Positions 23,542-32,333 of a stretch of 33,829 bases of DNA are shown piece after piece. Location of the stretch: contig JAOZTK010000007.1 of assembly GCA_029942185.1 (NCBI GenBank), positions 1 to 33,829 on the forward strand, in the 5' to 3' direction. The translations under genes and the position numbers were made by a program. The notes beneath the pieces are model-generated. The model did not search any database. It was not told the DNA's origin and saw nothing but the letters and a program-made list of their open reading frames with translations. Each line of letters starts with the position of its first letter. Positions within the stretch are counted from its first letter, which is position 1. This DNA comes from Flavobacteriaceae bacterium. GTDB taxonomy: Bacteria > Bacteroidota > Bacteroidia > Flavobacteriales > Flavobacteriaceae.

Positions 23542-26457
23542 ATGAAAAAATCGATTCTAATAAGCGTACTATTATTACTATCAATACTTGCTTTTTCTCA
23601 AAATACAACGCCTAGTTTTACAGCGACATCATCAACAGTTGTAATAAGACCCGCTTTAATTTCACAAACACCCTTAGGCGAGAATTCTGCTATAGTAAAA
23701 GAAGAAACCGGTAAAAGTAATAAGCGATGGATTAATTATCCGACCAATTTTGATGCGCTTCCTAAAGGAAAAGATGCATTGGCGCAGAATAATAAAGGAA
23801 AAGTTCAAGGAAGAGAAACTCTCCAAAACTTTGAAGGAGCACAACAAGAAGGTGCTTATAGTGCTTGGTCTGTTCCCGATCCGACCGGAGCTGTTGGGCC
23901 TAACCATTACATACACGCTTATAATTCGGGATTTGCAATATTTGATAAAACAGGAAATGTATTGCTCCCTCATGCTTCTTTGGGGATGTTATGGCCGGGA
24001 GAAACTTATGGTGATCCGGTTGTATTATACGACAGATATGTAGACAGATTTGTAATTACACAATTTTCAGATTCACCTAACGGCTTACTTTTTGCAATTT
24101 GTCAAGGTCCTGACCCTGTCAATGATGGATGGTTTACATATCGATTTAATTTGGATGCATTTCCTGATTATCCTAAGTATTCTATTTGGCATGATGGCTA
24201 TTACATCACAGCAAATAAGTTTTCCGGGAATGTCGTTTATGCCGTTGAGAGAGATGCTATGACTGCGGGAGAACCTACCGCTCAAATAGTAGGTTTTGAT
24301 TTACCGAGTAATTCAGAGAATTCCAATACTGTTTTTGCGGCTTTGGCTATGAATTCTGTAGGTCCAAATTTACCGGACACCTCTAAACCCGGTTATATTA
24401 TTTATTTACAAGACGATGCTTGGGCTACAGGTCCCGATCACCTAAAAATATGGGAAATAGATTTAGATTGGGTCAATACGACTAACGCTACGGTTTCAAT
24501 GCCTGATGAACTAAACACTACTCCATTTGATTCGTTTACAGCGACTTTTGGTTCTGGTGAAATTCCACAACCGGGAACCTCACAAAAAATTGACGGAATT
24601 ACCGGTGTTGTTTCTTATATGTGCAATTATTGGGATTATGGTTCTCATATTTCAGCAACTTTAAATTTTAATGTAGACGTAAATAATGATGATACTATTT
24701 TAGGTATTCGTTGGTTTGAATTACGAGAAAATGCAGGAAGTTGGAGTATTTATCAAGAAGGAACCTATGCTCCTAATGATGATTTATACAGATTTATGGG
24801 AAGTATGTCCATGGATATAAGTGGAAATATTGGGTTGGGTTTTATTGTGGGAAATAGCACTACGTATCCCAGTTTAAAATATACAGGAAGATATGCGTCT
24901 GACCCTTTAGGAGAGATGACCATAGACGAAGAAACAATAATAGATGGTGAAGGCTCAAGGACTACACTAAACAGATTTGGCGACTATTCACAACTCACCT
25001 TAGATCCGACAGATAATAAAACTTTTTGGTATACCGGAGAGTATGTTAAAAGTAACGGTAATTGGAGTACACGAGTCGCTTCGTTTAAAATAGCGCCCAA
25101 TTTTCCAAATGATTTGGGTACAGTAAGTCTCGATTCACCGGTTAGCGGTGTTCTGACAAATAGTGAAGACATCACAATAACTATTTTTAATTACGGGATA
25201 GATAGCCAATCAAATTTTGATGTTTCTTATCAAATTGATGGAGGCAACCTTGTGACAGAAACCTTTTCCGGAACAATTGCTTCTACAGAATATGTACAGT
25301 ATACTTTTGGTACACCGGCTGACTTATCGGTTGAAGGACACACTTATTCAATTGTGATTAAAACCTCGCTATCGGGTGATGAGGATACAAATAACGATAG
25401 TCTCACAAAAGATATTTCTCATTTATTACACAATGACATAGGTACAATTGCTGTTGTCGCTCCTGTTTCGGGAAATAATATGGGAATGGAAACCATAACA
25501 CTTAGTTTGCAGAATTTTGGAGGATTCGAACAAAGTGATTTTGATGTATCTTACACTTTACACGGTGGAACGCCCGTAACCGAACAAGTTGCCGGTCCAT
25601 TAGCTGCAGGGGAAACATTAGATTACTCTTTTGCCAATCAAGGTGACTTTACAGCATTTCAAGGATACAATTTATCTGCAACTACTGGTTTAGCTTCTGA
25701 TAGTAATACGGCTAACGATGAAATAAGTGTTGTGGTAGTAAACTCTTCTTGTAATAGTGAAACCAATAACACACAACAACCCATCGGTCCCGGCTCAGGA
25801 ACTGTTACAACTTCTGTAGTAAACTTTGCCGATGATACCATAATCTACGATGTAAATGTGACGATCAATCTCAACCATACTTATTGTGGCGATTTAGATA
25901 TTTTCTTGGAAGGCCCTGATGGAACTCGTGTAGAATTGAGTACCGATAATGGTAGTGGTGGAAGTGATTTTATCGATACAATATTTGATGACGCTGCCAT
26001 GATAGATATAACAGCAGGAAGTCCACCATTTACAGGTAGTTTTAGACCCGAAGGCTTATTGGCAGATTATAACGGAATGTCATCTTTAGGAGATTGGACT
26101 TTAGAAATTACGGATGATGCAAATGGAGATAGCGGAACTTTAAATTCTTGGAGTCTGGAGATTTGTAACACTACTTCCGCAGGGGTTTTTGATAATTCTG
26201 TCGATGCAAGTGATTTGATGATTAAAACATTAGGAGATAACCACTTTATAGTTTCATTAACTAGTGAAGAATATACCGAAAAATTGAATATAAAAGTATA
26301 CAACATATTCGGTCAGGAATTATTAAACAAACCTTTGCTAAAACAAAATGGTGCTTATACGTATCCACTTAATATGGATCGAGCTACATCCGGGGTATAC
26401 ATCATAAGATTGGGTAATCACAGCTTTGCTAAAGTGAAACGGATTATTGTAGAATAA
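23542..26457 (+). CDS. T9SS cargo protein with P domain and type A sorting domain
   Basis: Large secreted protein of 971 residues. The signal peptide is at about 1-19 (MKKSILISVLLLLSILAFS). A long N-terminal domain of unknown function (about 60-525) begins with SVPDPTGAVGPNHYIHAYNSG and has the look of a beta-propeller-like or adhesin scaffold. Two related CARDB-like beta domains follow (about 527-630 and 633-732). A proprotein-convertase P domain lies at about 737-876, between Cys737 and Cys875, with YCGDLDIFLEGPDGTRVEL and SLGDWTLEITDDA. The C-terminal type A sorting domain (about 900-971) has KVYNIFGQEL and GVYIIRLGN ending VKRIIVE. Such proteins cross the outer membrane by T9SS and are cut and anchored or released. 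No protease domain is seen, although P domains usually accompany one. Confidence 0.92.
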   Translation: MKKSILISVLLLLSILAFSQNTTPSFTATSSTVVIRPALISQTPLGENSAIVKEETGKSNKRWINYPTNFDALPKGKDALAQNNKGKVQGRETLQNFEGAQQEGAYSAWSVPDPTGAVGPNHYIHAYNSGFAIFDKTGNVLLPHASLGMLWPGETYGDPVVLYDRYVDRFVITQFSDSPNGLLFAICQGPDPVNDGWFTYRFNLDAFPDYPKYSIWHDGYYITANKFSGNVVYAVERDAMTAGEPTAQIVGFDLPSNSENSNTVFAALAMNSVGPNLPDTSKPGYIIYLQDDAWATGPDHLKIWEIDLDWVNTTNATVSMPDELNTTPFDSFTATFGSGEIPQPGTSQKIDGITGVVSYMCNYWDYGSHISATLNFNVDVNNDDTILGIRWFELRENAGSWSIYQEGTYAPNDDLYRFMGSMSMDISGNIGLGFIVGNSTTYPSLKYTGRYASDPLGEMTIDEETIIDGEGSRTTLNRFGDYSQLTLDPTDNKTFWYTGEYVKSNGNWSTRVASFKIAPNFPNDLGTVSLDSPVSGVLTNSEDITITIFNYGIDSQSNFDVSYQIDGGNLVTETFSGTIASTEYVQYTFGTPADLSVEGHTYSIVIKTSLSGDEDTNNDSLTKDISHLLHNDIGTIAVVAPVSGNNMGMETITLSLQNFGGFEQSDFDVSYTLHGGTPVTEQVAGPLAAGETLDYSFANQGDFTAFQGYNLSATTGLASDSNTANDEISVVVVNSSCNSETNNTQQPIGPGSGTVTTSVVNFADDTIIYDVNVTINLNHTYCGDLDIFLEGPDGTRVELSTDNGSGGSDFIDTIFDDAAMIDITAGSPPFTGSFRPEGLLADYNGMSSLGDWTLEITDDANGDSGTLNSWSLEICNTTSAGVFDNSVDASDLMIKTLGDNHFIVSLTSEEYTEKLNIKVYNIFGQELLNKPLLKQNGAYTYPLNMDRATSGVYIIRLGNHSFAKVKRIIVE

Positions 26458-26480
26458 CCAATTCAGGTCAGTATAACTTC

Positions 26481-26520
26481 AAAACCGGTATGGAATATAT
26501 TCTGTACCGGTTTTATTTTG
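26481..26520 (+). terminator. Rho-independent terminator after the T9SS cargo gene
   Basis: AAAACCGGTA (26481-26490) and TACCGGTTTT (26505-26514) form a perfect 10-base stem with a 14-base loop that itself contains the palindrome GAATATATTC. A T-rich TTTTATTTTG tail follows. It is 24 bases after the stop codon. Confidence 0.9.
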
Positions 26521-26547
26521 AAAACATAAAAAATGCATTATAAGTTT

Positions 26548-26555
26548 TATCTTTG
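26548..26555 (+). promoter_or_regulatory. -7 element of the acyl-activating enzyme gene
   Basis: TATCTTTG followed by CATC is a full TAnnTTTG match, 26 bases before the ATG at 26581. The nearest TTTG upstream (26517-26520) is 27 bases away, further than usual. Confidence 0.55.
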
Positions 26556-26580
26556 CATCTATCTGTAAAATATCTTGTGT

Positions 26581-28398
26581 ATGTCTGATTTTAAAATCTG
26601 GAAACCCGGTAAACAACAAATAAAACAAACAAATATTTATAAAAACATGCAATCCTTGGGTTTTGCTGATTATAAAGAATTTTGGCATTGGTCTGTAAAT
26701 GAAAAAGAAGCTTTTTGGAAAAAGACTATAAAAAATTTACACATCCCATTTTATAAAGCTCCCAAAACGATTCTAGATCTTTCAAAGGGTGTAACTCAAG
26801 CACAATGGTTGTTTGGTGCGAAAATGAATATTGCGGATGCTTGTTTTACACACAATTCGGATGCCCTGGCAATTATCTATCAAAAAGAAGGGGAATCCAT
26901 ACAAAAAATAAGTTACGGAAATCTAGAAAAACTAGTAAATCGTATCGCCAATTCCATTCATAATCAAGGTTTACAAAAAGGGGATGTTATCGCAATTGAT
27001 ATGCCGATGACGTTAGAAGCTGTTGCGATCTATTTAGCAGGAATAAAAGCCGGGACTCCGGTAGCGACTATAGCGGATAGCTTTACCCCAAATGAAATAG
27101 CCGTTCGTTTACAAATTACCAAACCCAAATTGATTTTTACGCAAGATGTACAATTGCGTGCAGATAAAATCCTACCTCTTTATGAGAAATTGTTACAAGC
27201 AAATGCTCCAAAAACTATTGTAATTCAAGTAGTGGATACAATTATACCACTACGAGAAATTGATTTATATTGGAATGATTTTTTAGTTGATACTACCGAA
27301 TTTGATTCGGTATCTTGTAATCCTGACGATACTGCTACGATTCTTTTTTCTTCAGGGACAACAAGCGCACCCAAAGCCATTCCATGGACACATACAACGC
27401 CCATAAAAAGCGCCTCTGACGGCTATTATCACCATGATATCCATATGGATGATGTAGTTGCTTGGCCCACTAATTTAGGCTGGATGATGGGACCTTGGTT
27501 GGTATTTGCTTCCCTGATGAATAAGGCGACAATGGCATTGTATTACGGAGCACCAACGGGTAAAGAATTTGGAGAATTCGTGCAAAATGCAAAAGTTAAT
27601 ATGCTCGGATTGGTTCCAAGTATTGTCAAACATTGGAAAAATACACGCTGCATGGAAGAATTGGATTGGAATGCTATAAAATGTTTTAGCTCTACAGGAG
27701 AAGTGTCCAATCCAACAGATTATTCATATTTGATGAGTTTGGGAAATCACAAACCTATTATTGAGTATTGCGGAGGCACGGAAATAGGTGGCGGATATGT
27801 GGCGAGCACATTGGTACAGGACAATATACCCAGTACTTTTTCTACGCAAACTTTGGGAGGAGAATTTGTGTTGTTAGATGAAAACAATAAGAAAAATGAT
27901 AAAGGGGAAGTGTTTATAATTCCACCCATTATGGGATTATCGAATCTTTTGCTCAATAAAAATCATTATGAAGTGTATTATAAAGATACACCAAAGTACA
28001 AGAATCAGGTTTTAAGACGTCATGGCGATCAAATGTCACAAATAAAAAACGGCTACTATAAGGCACAAGGACGTGTAGATGATGCGATGAATCTTGGAGG
28101 AATTAAGGTAAGTGGATTGCAAATTGAAGCGACAGTAAACAGTTTGGATTTTGTAAAAGAGTCAGCGGCAATTGCTGTAGCACCCCAAGAAGGAGGCCCG
28201 GATAAATTGATAATTTATTATGTCGCAACCAAAAAAGTTAAAAAGGATATCGCTTTAAAAGAGATACAGCAACTCATTAAAAAACAAATCAATCCACTTT
28301 TTAAAGCAAGTGACCTTGTCCTTGTTTCAAAGTTACCAAGAACCGCATCCGGTAAAGTGATGCGTAGAAATTTGCGAAAAAGCTATCGGACATTATAA
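26581..28398 (+). CDS. AMP-dependent acyl-CoA synthetase, acetoacetyl/acetyl-CoA synthetase-like
   Basis: Acyl-activating enzyme that forms an acyl-adenylate and transfers the acyl group to CoA, 605 residues from the ATG at 26581. A TTG two codons earlier is open but unlikely. ANL-superfamily motifs: SSGTTSAPK at 257-265 (A3 loop), YCGGTEIGGGY (A5), GRVDDAMNLGGIKVSG hinge (A8), and catalytic Lys592 in PRTASGKVMRR (A10). An ACAS-type N-terminal segment with FWHWSVNEKEAFWKK and AKMNIADACF precedes the core. The overall pattern resembles plant peroxisomal acyl-activating enzymes AAE17/18 and acetyl-CoA synthetase relatives. The acid substrate is not readable from the sequence. It has its own promoter behind a terminator. 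The next gene starts 93 bases on. Confidence 0.9.
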   Translation: MSDFKIWKPGKQQIKQTNIYKNMQSLGFADYKEFWHWSVNEKEAFWKKTIKNLHIPFYKAPKTILDLSKGVTQAQWLFGAKMNIADACFTHNSDALAIIYQKEGESIQKISYGNLEKLVNRIANSIHNQGLQKGDVIAIDMPMTLEAVAIYLAGIKAGTPVATIADSFTPNEIAVRLQITKPKLIFTQDVQLRADKILPLYEKLLQANAPKTIVIQVVDTIIPLREIDLYWNDFLVDTTEFDSVSCNPDDTATILFSSGTTSAPKAIPWTHTTPIKSASDGYYHHDIHMDDVVAWPTNLGWMMGPWLVFASLMNKATMALYYGAPTGKEFGEFVQNAKVNMLGLVPSIVKHWKNTRCMEELDWNAIKCFSSTGEVSNPTDYSYLMSLGNHKPIIEYCGGTEIGGGYVASTLVQDNIPSTFSTQTLGGEFVLLDENNKKNDKGEVFIIPPIMGLSNLLLNKNHYEVYYKDTPKYKNQVLRRHGDQMSQIKNGYYKAQGRVDDAMNLGGIKVSGLQIEATVNSLDFVKESAAIAVAPQEGGPDKLIIYYVATKKVKKDIALKEIQQLIKKQINPLFKASDLVLVSKLPRTASGKVMRRNLRKSYRTL

Positions 28399-28491
28399 TT
28401 GGATCGATAATTTAAAGAAATAGTTGCTTTTAGGTTGTTCATTTTCACTAGGTTTGTATTCTAAATATTTCAACTTTTTCCGGGGATTATC

Positions 28492-29247
28492 ATGCCAAAA
28501 AAAGACATTCATACAACTCAACAATCCGATACACTCGTCATTATACCCACTTATAATGAAAAAGAGAATATTGAAGCTATTATTCAGGCGGTGTTTGGTT
28601 TAGAAAAAGATTTTGCTGTTTTGGTAGTAGATGACAATTCTCCGGACGGAACGGCAGACCTAGTAAATCAACTACAAACGACTTTTCCCGATCGACTTTT
28701 TATAGAGAATAGAAAAGAAAAGCAAGGATTGGGAGTTGCCTATATTCACGGATTTAAATGGGCATTAAAAGCAGGTTTTGCGTATATTATCGAGATGGAT
28801 GCTGATTTTTCTCACGATCCGAATGATTTGCCGCGTTTGTATAAAGCTTGTAAAGAAGAAGGAGCAGATGTTTCTGTAGGATCACGCTATGTAGACGGAA
28901 TTAGTGTCGTAAAATGGGATATCAAACGTATTTTACTTTCTTATTTTGCATCAAAATACGTAAAACTTATTACGCGTATTCCAATTAATGACACAACTGC
29001 CGGATTTGTATGTTATAAGCGTAAAGTTCTAGAAACGATAGATTTAGATAAAATACGTTTTGTAGGCTATGCTTTTCAGATAGAAATGAAATACAAGGCG
29101 TGGAAATATGGATTTGATATTAAAGAAGTTTCAGTTATCTTTACCGATAGAATACACGGAAATTCTAAAATGAGTGGCTCGATAATTACTGAAGCTGTTT
29201 TTGGAGTGATTCAAATGACTCTTATGAAGTTTCCACCCAATAAATAA
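28492..29247 (+). CDS. Polyprenol monophosphomannose synthase-like glycosyltransferase (GT2)
   Basis: Family 2 glycosyltransferase of 251 residues, most like dolichol-phosphate mannose synthase, which moves mannose from GDP-mannose to a polyprenyl phosphate at the inner membrane. The nucleotide-binding start is VIIPTYNEKENI (16-27). DDNSPDGT is at 47-54. The metal-binding DAD is at 103-105 in EMDADFSHDP. GSRYVDG, an AGFVCYKR segment and a C-terminal amphipathic RIHGNSKMSGSII follow. No transmembrane C-terminal domain is present, so it is the short soluble Dpm1 type. It lies 12 bases before pyrC, an operon-like spacing. Bacteroidota use such enzymes for protein O-glycosylation and lipid-linked sugars; the exact role here is inferred. 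Confidence 0.9.
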   Translation: MPKKDIHTTQQSDTLVIIPTYNEKENIEAIIQAVFGLEKDFAVLVVDDNSPDGTADLVNQLQTTFPDRLFIENRKEKQGLGVAYIHGFKWALKAGFAYIIEMDADFSHDPNDLPRLYKACKEEGADVSVGSRYVDGISVVKWDIKRILLSYFASKYVKLITRIPINDTTAGFVCYKRKVLETIDLDKIRFVGYAFQIEMKYKAWKYGFDIKEVSVIFTDRIHGNSKMSGSIITEAVFGVIQMTLMKFPPNK

Positions 29248-29259
29248 ATTGCTAATAAT

Positions 29260-30600
29260 ATGTCAAAGTTATTAATTAAAAATGCTAAGATTGTCAATGA
29301 AGGCAAGATCTTTGATTCGGATGTTCTTATTGAAAATCAATTTATTATAGAAATTGCAGAGACAATCAGTCATAAAAGTTCCGATACAAATGTGGTAGAT
29401 GCCGAAGGAATGTATCTGTTTCCGGGCATGATTGATGATCAGGTTCATTTTAGAGAACCCGGTTTAACGCATAAAGGCGATATAGCATCAGAGAGTAGAG
29501 CTGCTGTTGCCGGAGGTATTACTTCTTTTATTGAAATGCCCAATACCGTACCGCAGGCAACAACACAAAAGGAATTGGAAAAGAAGTTTGCGATTGCTGC
29601 CAAGACATCCTATGCAAATTATTCCTTTATGTTTGGAGGCACTAATGACAATCTTGAAGAACTCTTAAAAACAGATTCTAAAAATGTAGCAGGTATTAAA
29701 TTATTTTTAGGTTCTTCAACGGGTAATATGTTGGTAGATGATGAAAGTATTCTGGAAAAGATATTTTCTTCAACTGAGATGTTGATTGCCGTACATTGTG
29801 AAGACGAAGAGACGATAAAAGAAAATTTAAACCAATATATCAAAACTTTTGGAGAAGATATTCCTGTGTCTTTGCATCCTCAGATTCGCAATTCGGAAGC
29901 TTGTTTTATCTCTTCTTCTAAAGCCGTAGCCTTAGCAAAAAAAACAGGAGCTAGATTGCATGTTTTTCATTTATCAACGTTGCAAGAAATGGATTTGTTT
30001 ACGAATAAAATTCCCTTGGCAGATAAAAAGATAACCGCTGAAGTTTGTGTACATCATTTATGGTTTAATGACGACGATTACGATGATAAAGGCACCTTGA
30101 TTAAATGGAATCCTGCTATAAAATCAGAAAAACATCAAAAAGCACTTTGGAAAGCACTCTTAGATGATCGTATAGATGTCATAGCAACAGATCATGCACC
30201 GCACACCTTAGAAGAAAAAAGACGTGTGTATACCAAATCACCCAGTGGTGCACCTATGGTACAACACGCCTTACCTGCTTTGATTCAGTTTTATGAAAAA
30301 GGGAAGATTTCTCTAGAGAAAATTGTGGAAAAGACGGCACATAATCCCGCTATACTTTTTCAAATAGAAAAAAGAGGCTTTATTCGTGAAGGATATTATG
30401 CCGATTTAGTTTTGATAGATCTTTCAAAACCTTGGACGGTCAATAAAAACAATATCTTATATAAATGTGGCTGGTCACCTCTTGAAGGAACGACTTTTAC
30501 TTCAAGAATAACACATACGTTTGTCAATGGAAATCATATGTATCAAAATGGGGTGTTTAACGATACGATAAAAGGACAACGATTAGAATTTGATCGATGA
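29260..30600 (+). CDS. pyrC: Dihydroorotase, class I
   Basis: Catalyses cyclisation of carbamoyl-aspartate to dihydroorotate in pyrimidine synthesis, 446 residues, cytoplasmic. The amidohydrolase fold has the N-terminal strand SKLLIKNAKIVNEG, the metal motif region DDQVHFREPG (59-68), GGITSFIEMPNTVPQ, GIKLFLGSSTG with the Lys expected to be carbamylated, AVHCEDEET, HVFHLS and the ATDHAPH loop. The C-terminus closes with a GxSPLEG...V-NG segment. The usual first metal His (DxHVH) is Gln61 here while His63 is kept. I recall DDQVHFREPG as common in Bacteroidota enzymes. The gene is 12 bases after the glycosyltransferase and is immediately followed by the inverted heptamer repeats. Confidence 0.93.
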   Translation: MSKLLIKNAKIVNEGKIFDSDVLIENQFIIEIAETISHKSSDTNVVDAEGMYLFPGMIDDQVHFREPGLTHKGDIASESRAAVAGGITSFIEMPNTVPQATTQKELEKKFAIAAKTSYANYSFMFGGTNDNLEELLKTDSKNVAGIKLFLGSSTGNMLVDDESILEKIFSSTEMLIAVHCEDEETIKENLNQYIKTFGEDIPVSLHPQIRNSEACFISSSKAVALAKKTGARLHVFHLSTLQEMDLFTNKIPLADKKITAEVCVHHLWFNDDDYDDKGTLIKWNPAIKSEKHQKALWKALLDDRIDVIATDHAPHTLEEKRRVYTKSPSGAPMVQHALPALIQFYEKGKISLEKIVEKTAHNPAILFQIEKRGFIREGYYADLVLIDLSKPWTVNKNNILYKCGWSPLEGTTFTSRITHTFVNGNHMYQNGVFNDTIKGQRLEFDR

Positions 30601-30683
30601 TTAGTTCTCAGTCCACAGATTTTGTATACTGAACAACTAAAGACTAAAGAGTGAATGCTGGAGACTGAATCCTGAGAACTAAA
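30601..30683. repeat. Degenerate heptamer array with 11-base inverted ends
   Basis: TTAGTTCTCAG (30601-30611) is the exact complement of CTGAGAACTAA (30672-30682). Between them eight heptamers can be laid from 30628 to 30683 (ACTGAAC, AACTAAA, GACTAAA, GAGTGAA, TGCTGGA, GACTGAA, TCCTGAG, AACTAAA), consensus near NACTGAA. This is the reverse complement of the unit at 7215-7277. It begins directly after the pyrC stop and could fold into a long hairpin. Confidence 0.7.
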
Positions 30684-30689
30684 AAAACT

Positions 30690-30697
30690 TAAGTTTG
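30690..30697 (+). promoter_or_regulatory. Candidate -7 element of the DUF4296 gene
   Basis: TAAGTTTG matches TAnnTTTG and ends four bases before the ATG at 30702, which would give a leaderless mRNA. It overlaps the palindrome AAACTTAAGTTT (30685-30696). No -33 TTTG is apparent because that position falls in the heptamer array. Confidence 0.4.
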
Positions 30698-30701
30698 TAA
30701 A

Positions 30702-31157
30702 ATGAATATTTCTATTAAAAATAGCTTAATTATAGTATTGGCTACCGTTTTTATAATTGCTTGTACCAGCAATACCATTTATAAAAAACCAAAAGATTTA
30801 ATTTCAAAAAATCAAATGGTCGATTTGTTGACGGATATGTATTTGGCAACTGCTGCAAAAAATATCAAGACTAAAAATTTACAACGCAATTTAGATTATA
30901 TGCCCTTGGTTTATGAAAAGTACGGGATAGACAGTCTGCGTTTCCAAACGAGCAACCTCTATTATATGTCGCGTATAGACGACTATCAAGCGATCTATAA
31001 AAAAGTAAAAACCCGTTTACAAAAGATGTTAGATACTACTCAAGCGACAAAAGATTTAAAGGATAGTTTAAAGTTGATCAATAAGAAAAAGCCGGAGCTT
31101 AAAAAGAAAGAGATCCCTACTATAAAAAAGGTTTTAAACGAAAATAAACCCAATTAA
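30702..31157 (+). CDS. DUF4296 domain lipoprotein
   Basis: Lipoprotein of 151 residues. The lipobox ends FIIAC with Cys21, followed by TSNTIYKKPKDLIS. The DUF4296 core (about 28-110) is helical and carries MVDLLTDMYLATAA and the YEKYGIDSLRFQTSNLYYMSRIDDYQAIYKKV segments that mark this Bacteroidota family. Its role is unknown. The last 40 residues are very rich in Lys and probably disordered. It follows pyrC with the repeat region in between. The next gene begins 99 bases later and is of different, more AT-rich character. Confidence 0.85.
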   Translation: MNISIKNSLIIVLATVFIIACTSNTIYKKPKDLISKNQMVDLLTDMYLATAAKNIKTKNLQRNLDYMPLVYEKYGIDSLRFQTSNLYYMSRIDDYQAIYKKVKTRLQKMLDTTQATKDLKDSLKLINKKKPELKKKEIPTIKKVLNENKPN

Positions 31158-31256
31158 GATGGTAAGGAATAAGTGTTAGAATCTGTTTATAAATAATCTG
31201 TTTGATGGGTAGGTTATATACTTCTTCTTTATTACTTTTAACGAAAAGAATAAAAA

Positions 31257-32333
31257 ATGCTAAAACCTTTACCAGAAAACAAGAAAGTATCCGTTGAAAA
31301 ATTAACTCAAATTTTTAATAATACTGTAGCTTCCTACAAATATTATTGGTTTTTATCAATATTACAGCTATTTGTAAGAAATAAAGACAATAAAAGTATT
31401 GAGGTTAAAGATATTCTAATTCAGATGATTTGTAATGCGTGGTATCCAATTAATTATTTTAAACTAAGTTTCGGATATAGTGATAAATTACAAGATAATA
31501 TTGTTGAAATTCAGAAAAAGCTTACTATCCCAATAGATATATCACATGATAAATTATTTATATTATTGAAAAATTCAAAAAATAAAGATGTTAATAAATT
31601 AATAACTCACTTTAACAAACAAGTTCCCTATAAGTTTTTATCACCATGGATTCCTTTTAAAACAACTGCTGAAACAATAAAGATGTCACAGGTTTTAAAA
31701 AACAATTGCCTTTATAAAATTTGCAAAAAAGACACATTTAAAATTGAAATTAATCCAAATTGGAGAGATTATCTTTTCAATAGTTATAAAATATTGCTAG
31801 ATTTTTCTTATTGGAATTTAATAACTTTTGTACAGTCAAATAATTTAAATATTCCAAATATTGCAGATAAATTAGTTAAACCAATTCAACGAAGAGGACT
31901 AGGGAAACAAAGAAAATACTGGGAAGTAGTTTTTGACGAATTAGGCTCTATCAATTGTATTTATACAGGTAAAACACTTTACAAAGATAGTTTTGATGTG
32001 GAACATTTTATTCCTTGGAGTTTTGTTTCTCATAATCAATTATGGAATCTTTTACCTTCTGATAGCAGTATCAATTCATCTAAAAGTAATCAACTACCGA
32101 AATTATCAACTTACTTAAAACCTTTTGTGGTAATACAAAGGGAAGCAATAGAAATTATATATTCTGAACACCCAAAAAACAAATTATTAGAAGATTATCT
32201 TTTTTTAGACACGAGTATTTCTAAAGTGTTAGATTTATCAGAAAAAGAACTAATAAAACGATTTCAAAATACATTAGAACCATTAATTCAAATTGCAAGT
32301 AACTCAGGGTTTAAGTATTGGGATAGACAATGA
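31257..32333 (+). CDS. HNH endonuclease with Cas9-like HNH signature
   Basis: Predicted metal-dependent nuclease of 358 residues. The HNH core lies at about 233-281. CIYTGK replaces the usual CxxC knuckle. VEHFIPWSF has the metal/base pair Glu249-His250, followed by Asn264 in WNLLP and Asn273, Lys276 in INSSKSNQLP. The spacing E/D-H, Asn, Asn, Lys-Ser resembles the HNH module of Cas9 (D839-H840, N863). There is no RuvC, bridge helix or RNA-guide module. The N-terminal 210 residues are helical, rich in aromatics and unrecognised, and may select the target. The gene is visibly more AT-rich than its left neighbours and its last four bases (ATGA) overlap the start of the methyltransferase-HIT gene, so the two form an operon. 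Confidence 0.82.
   Translation: MLKPLPENKKVSVEKLTQIFNNTVASYKYYWFLSILQLFVRNKDNKSIEVKDILIQMICNAWYPINYFKLSFGYSDKLQDNIVEIQKKLTIPIDISHDKLFILLKNSKNKDVNKLITHFNKQVPYKFLSPWIPFKTTAETIKMSQVLKNNCLYKICKKDTFKIEINPNWRDYLFNSYKILLDFSYWNLITFVQSNNLNIPNIADKLVKPIQRRGLGKQRKYWEVVFDELGSINCIYTGKTLYKDSFDVEHFIPWSFVSHNQLWNLLPSDSSINSSKSNQLPKLSTYLKPFVVIQREAIEIIYSEHPKNKLLEDYLFLDTSISKVLDLSEKELIKRFQNTLEPLIQIASNSGFKYWDRQ

Noticed and set aside
31257-32333. A Cas9 or IscB remnant
   Set aside because: Only the HNH signature is shared. There is no RuvC motif, Arg-rich bridge helix, CRISPR array or guide-like RNA next to it.
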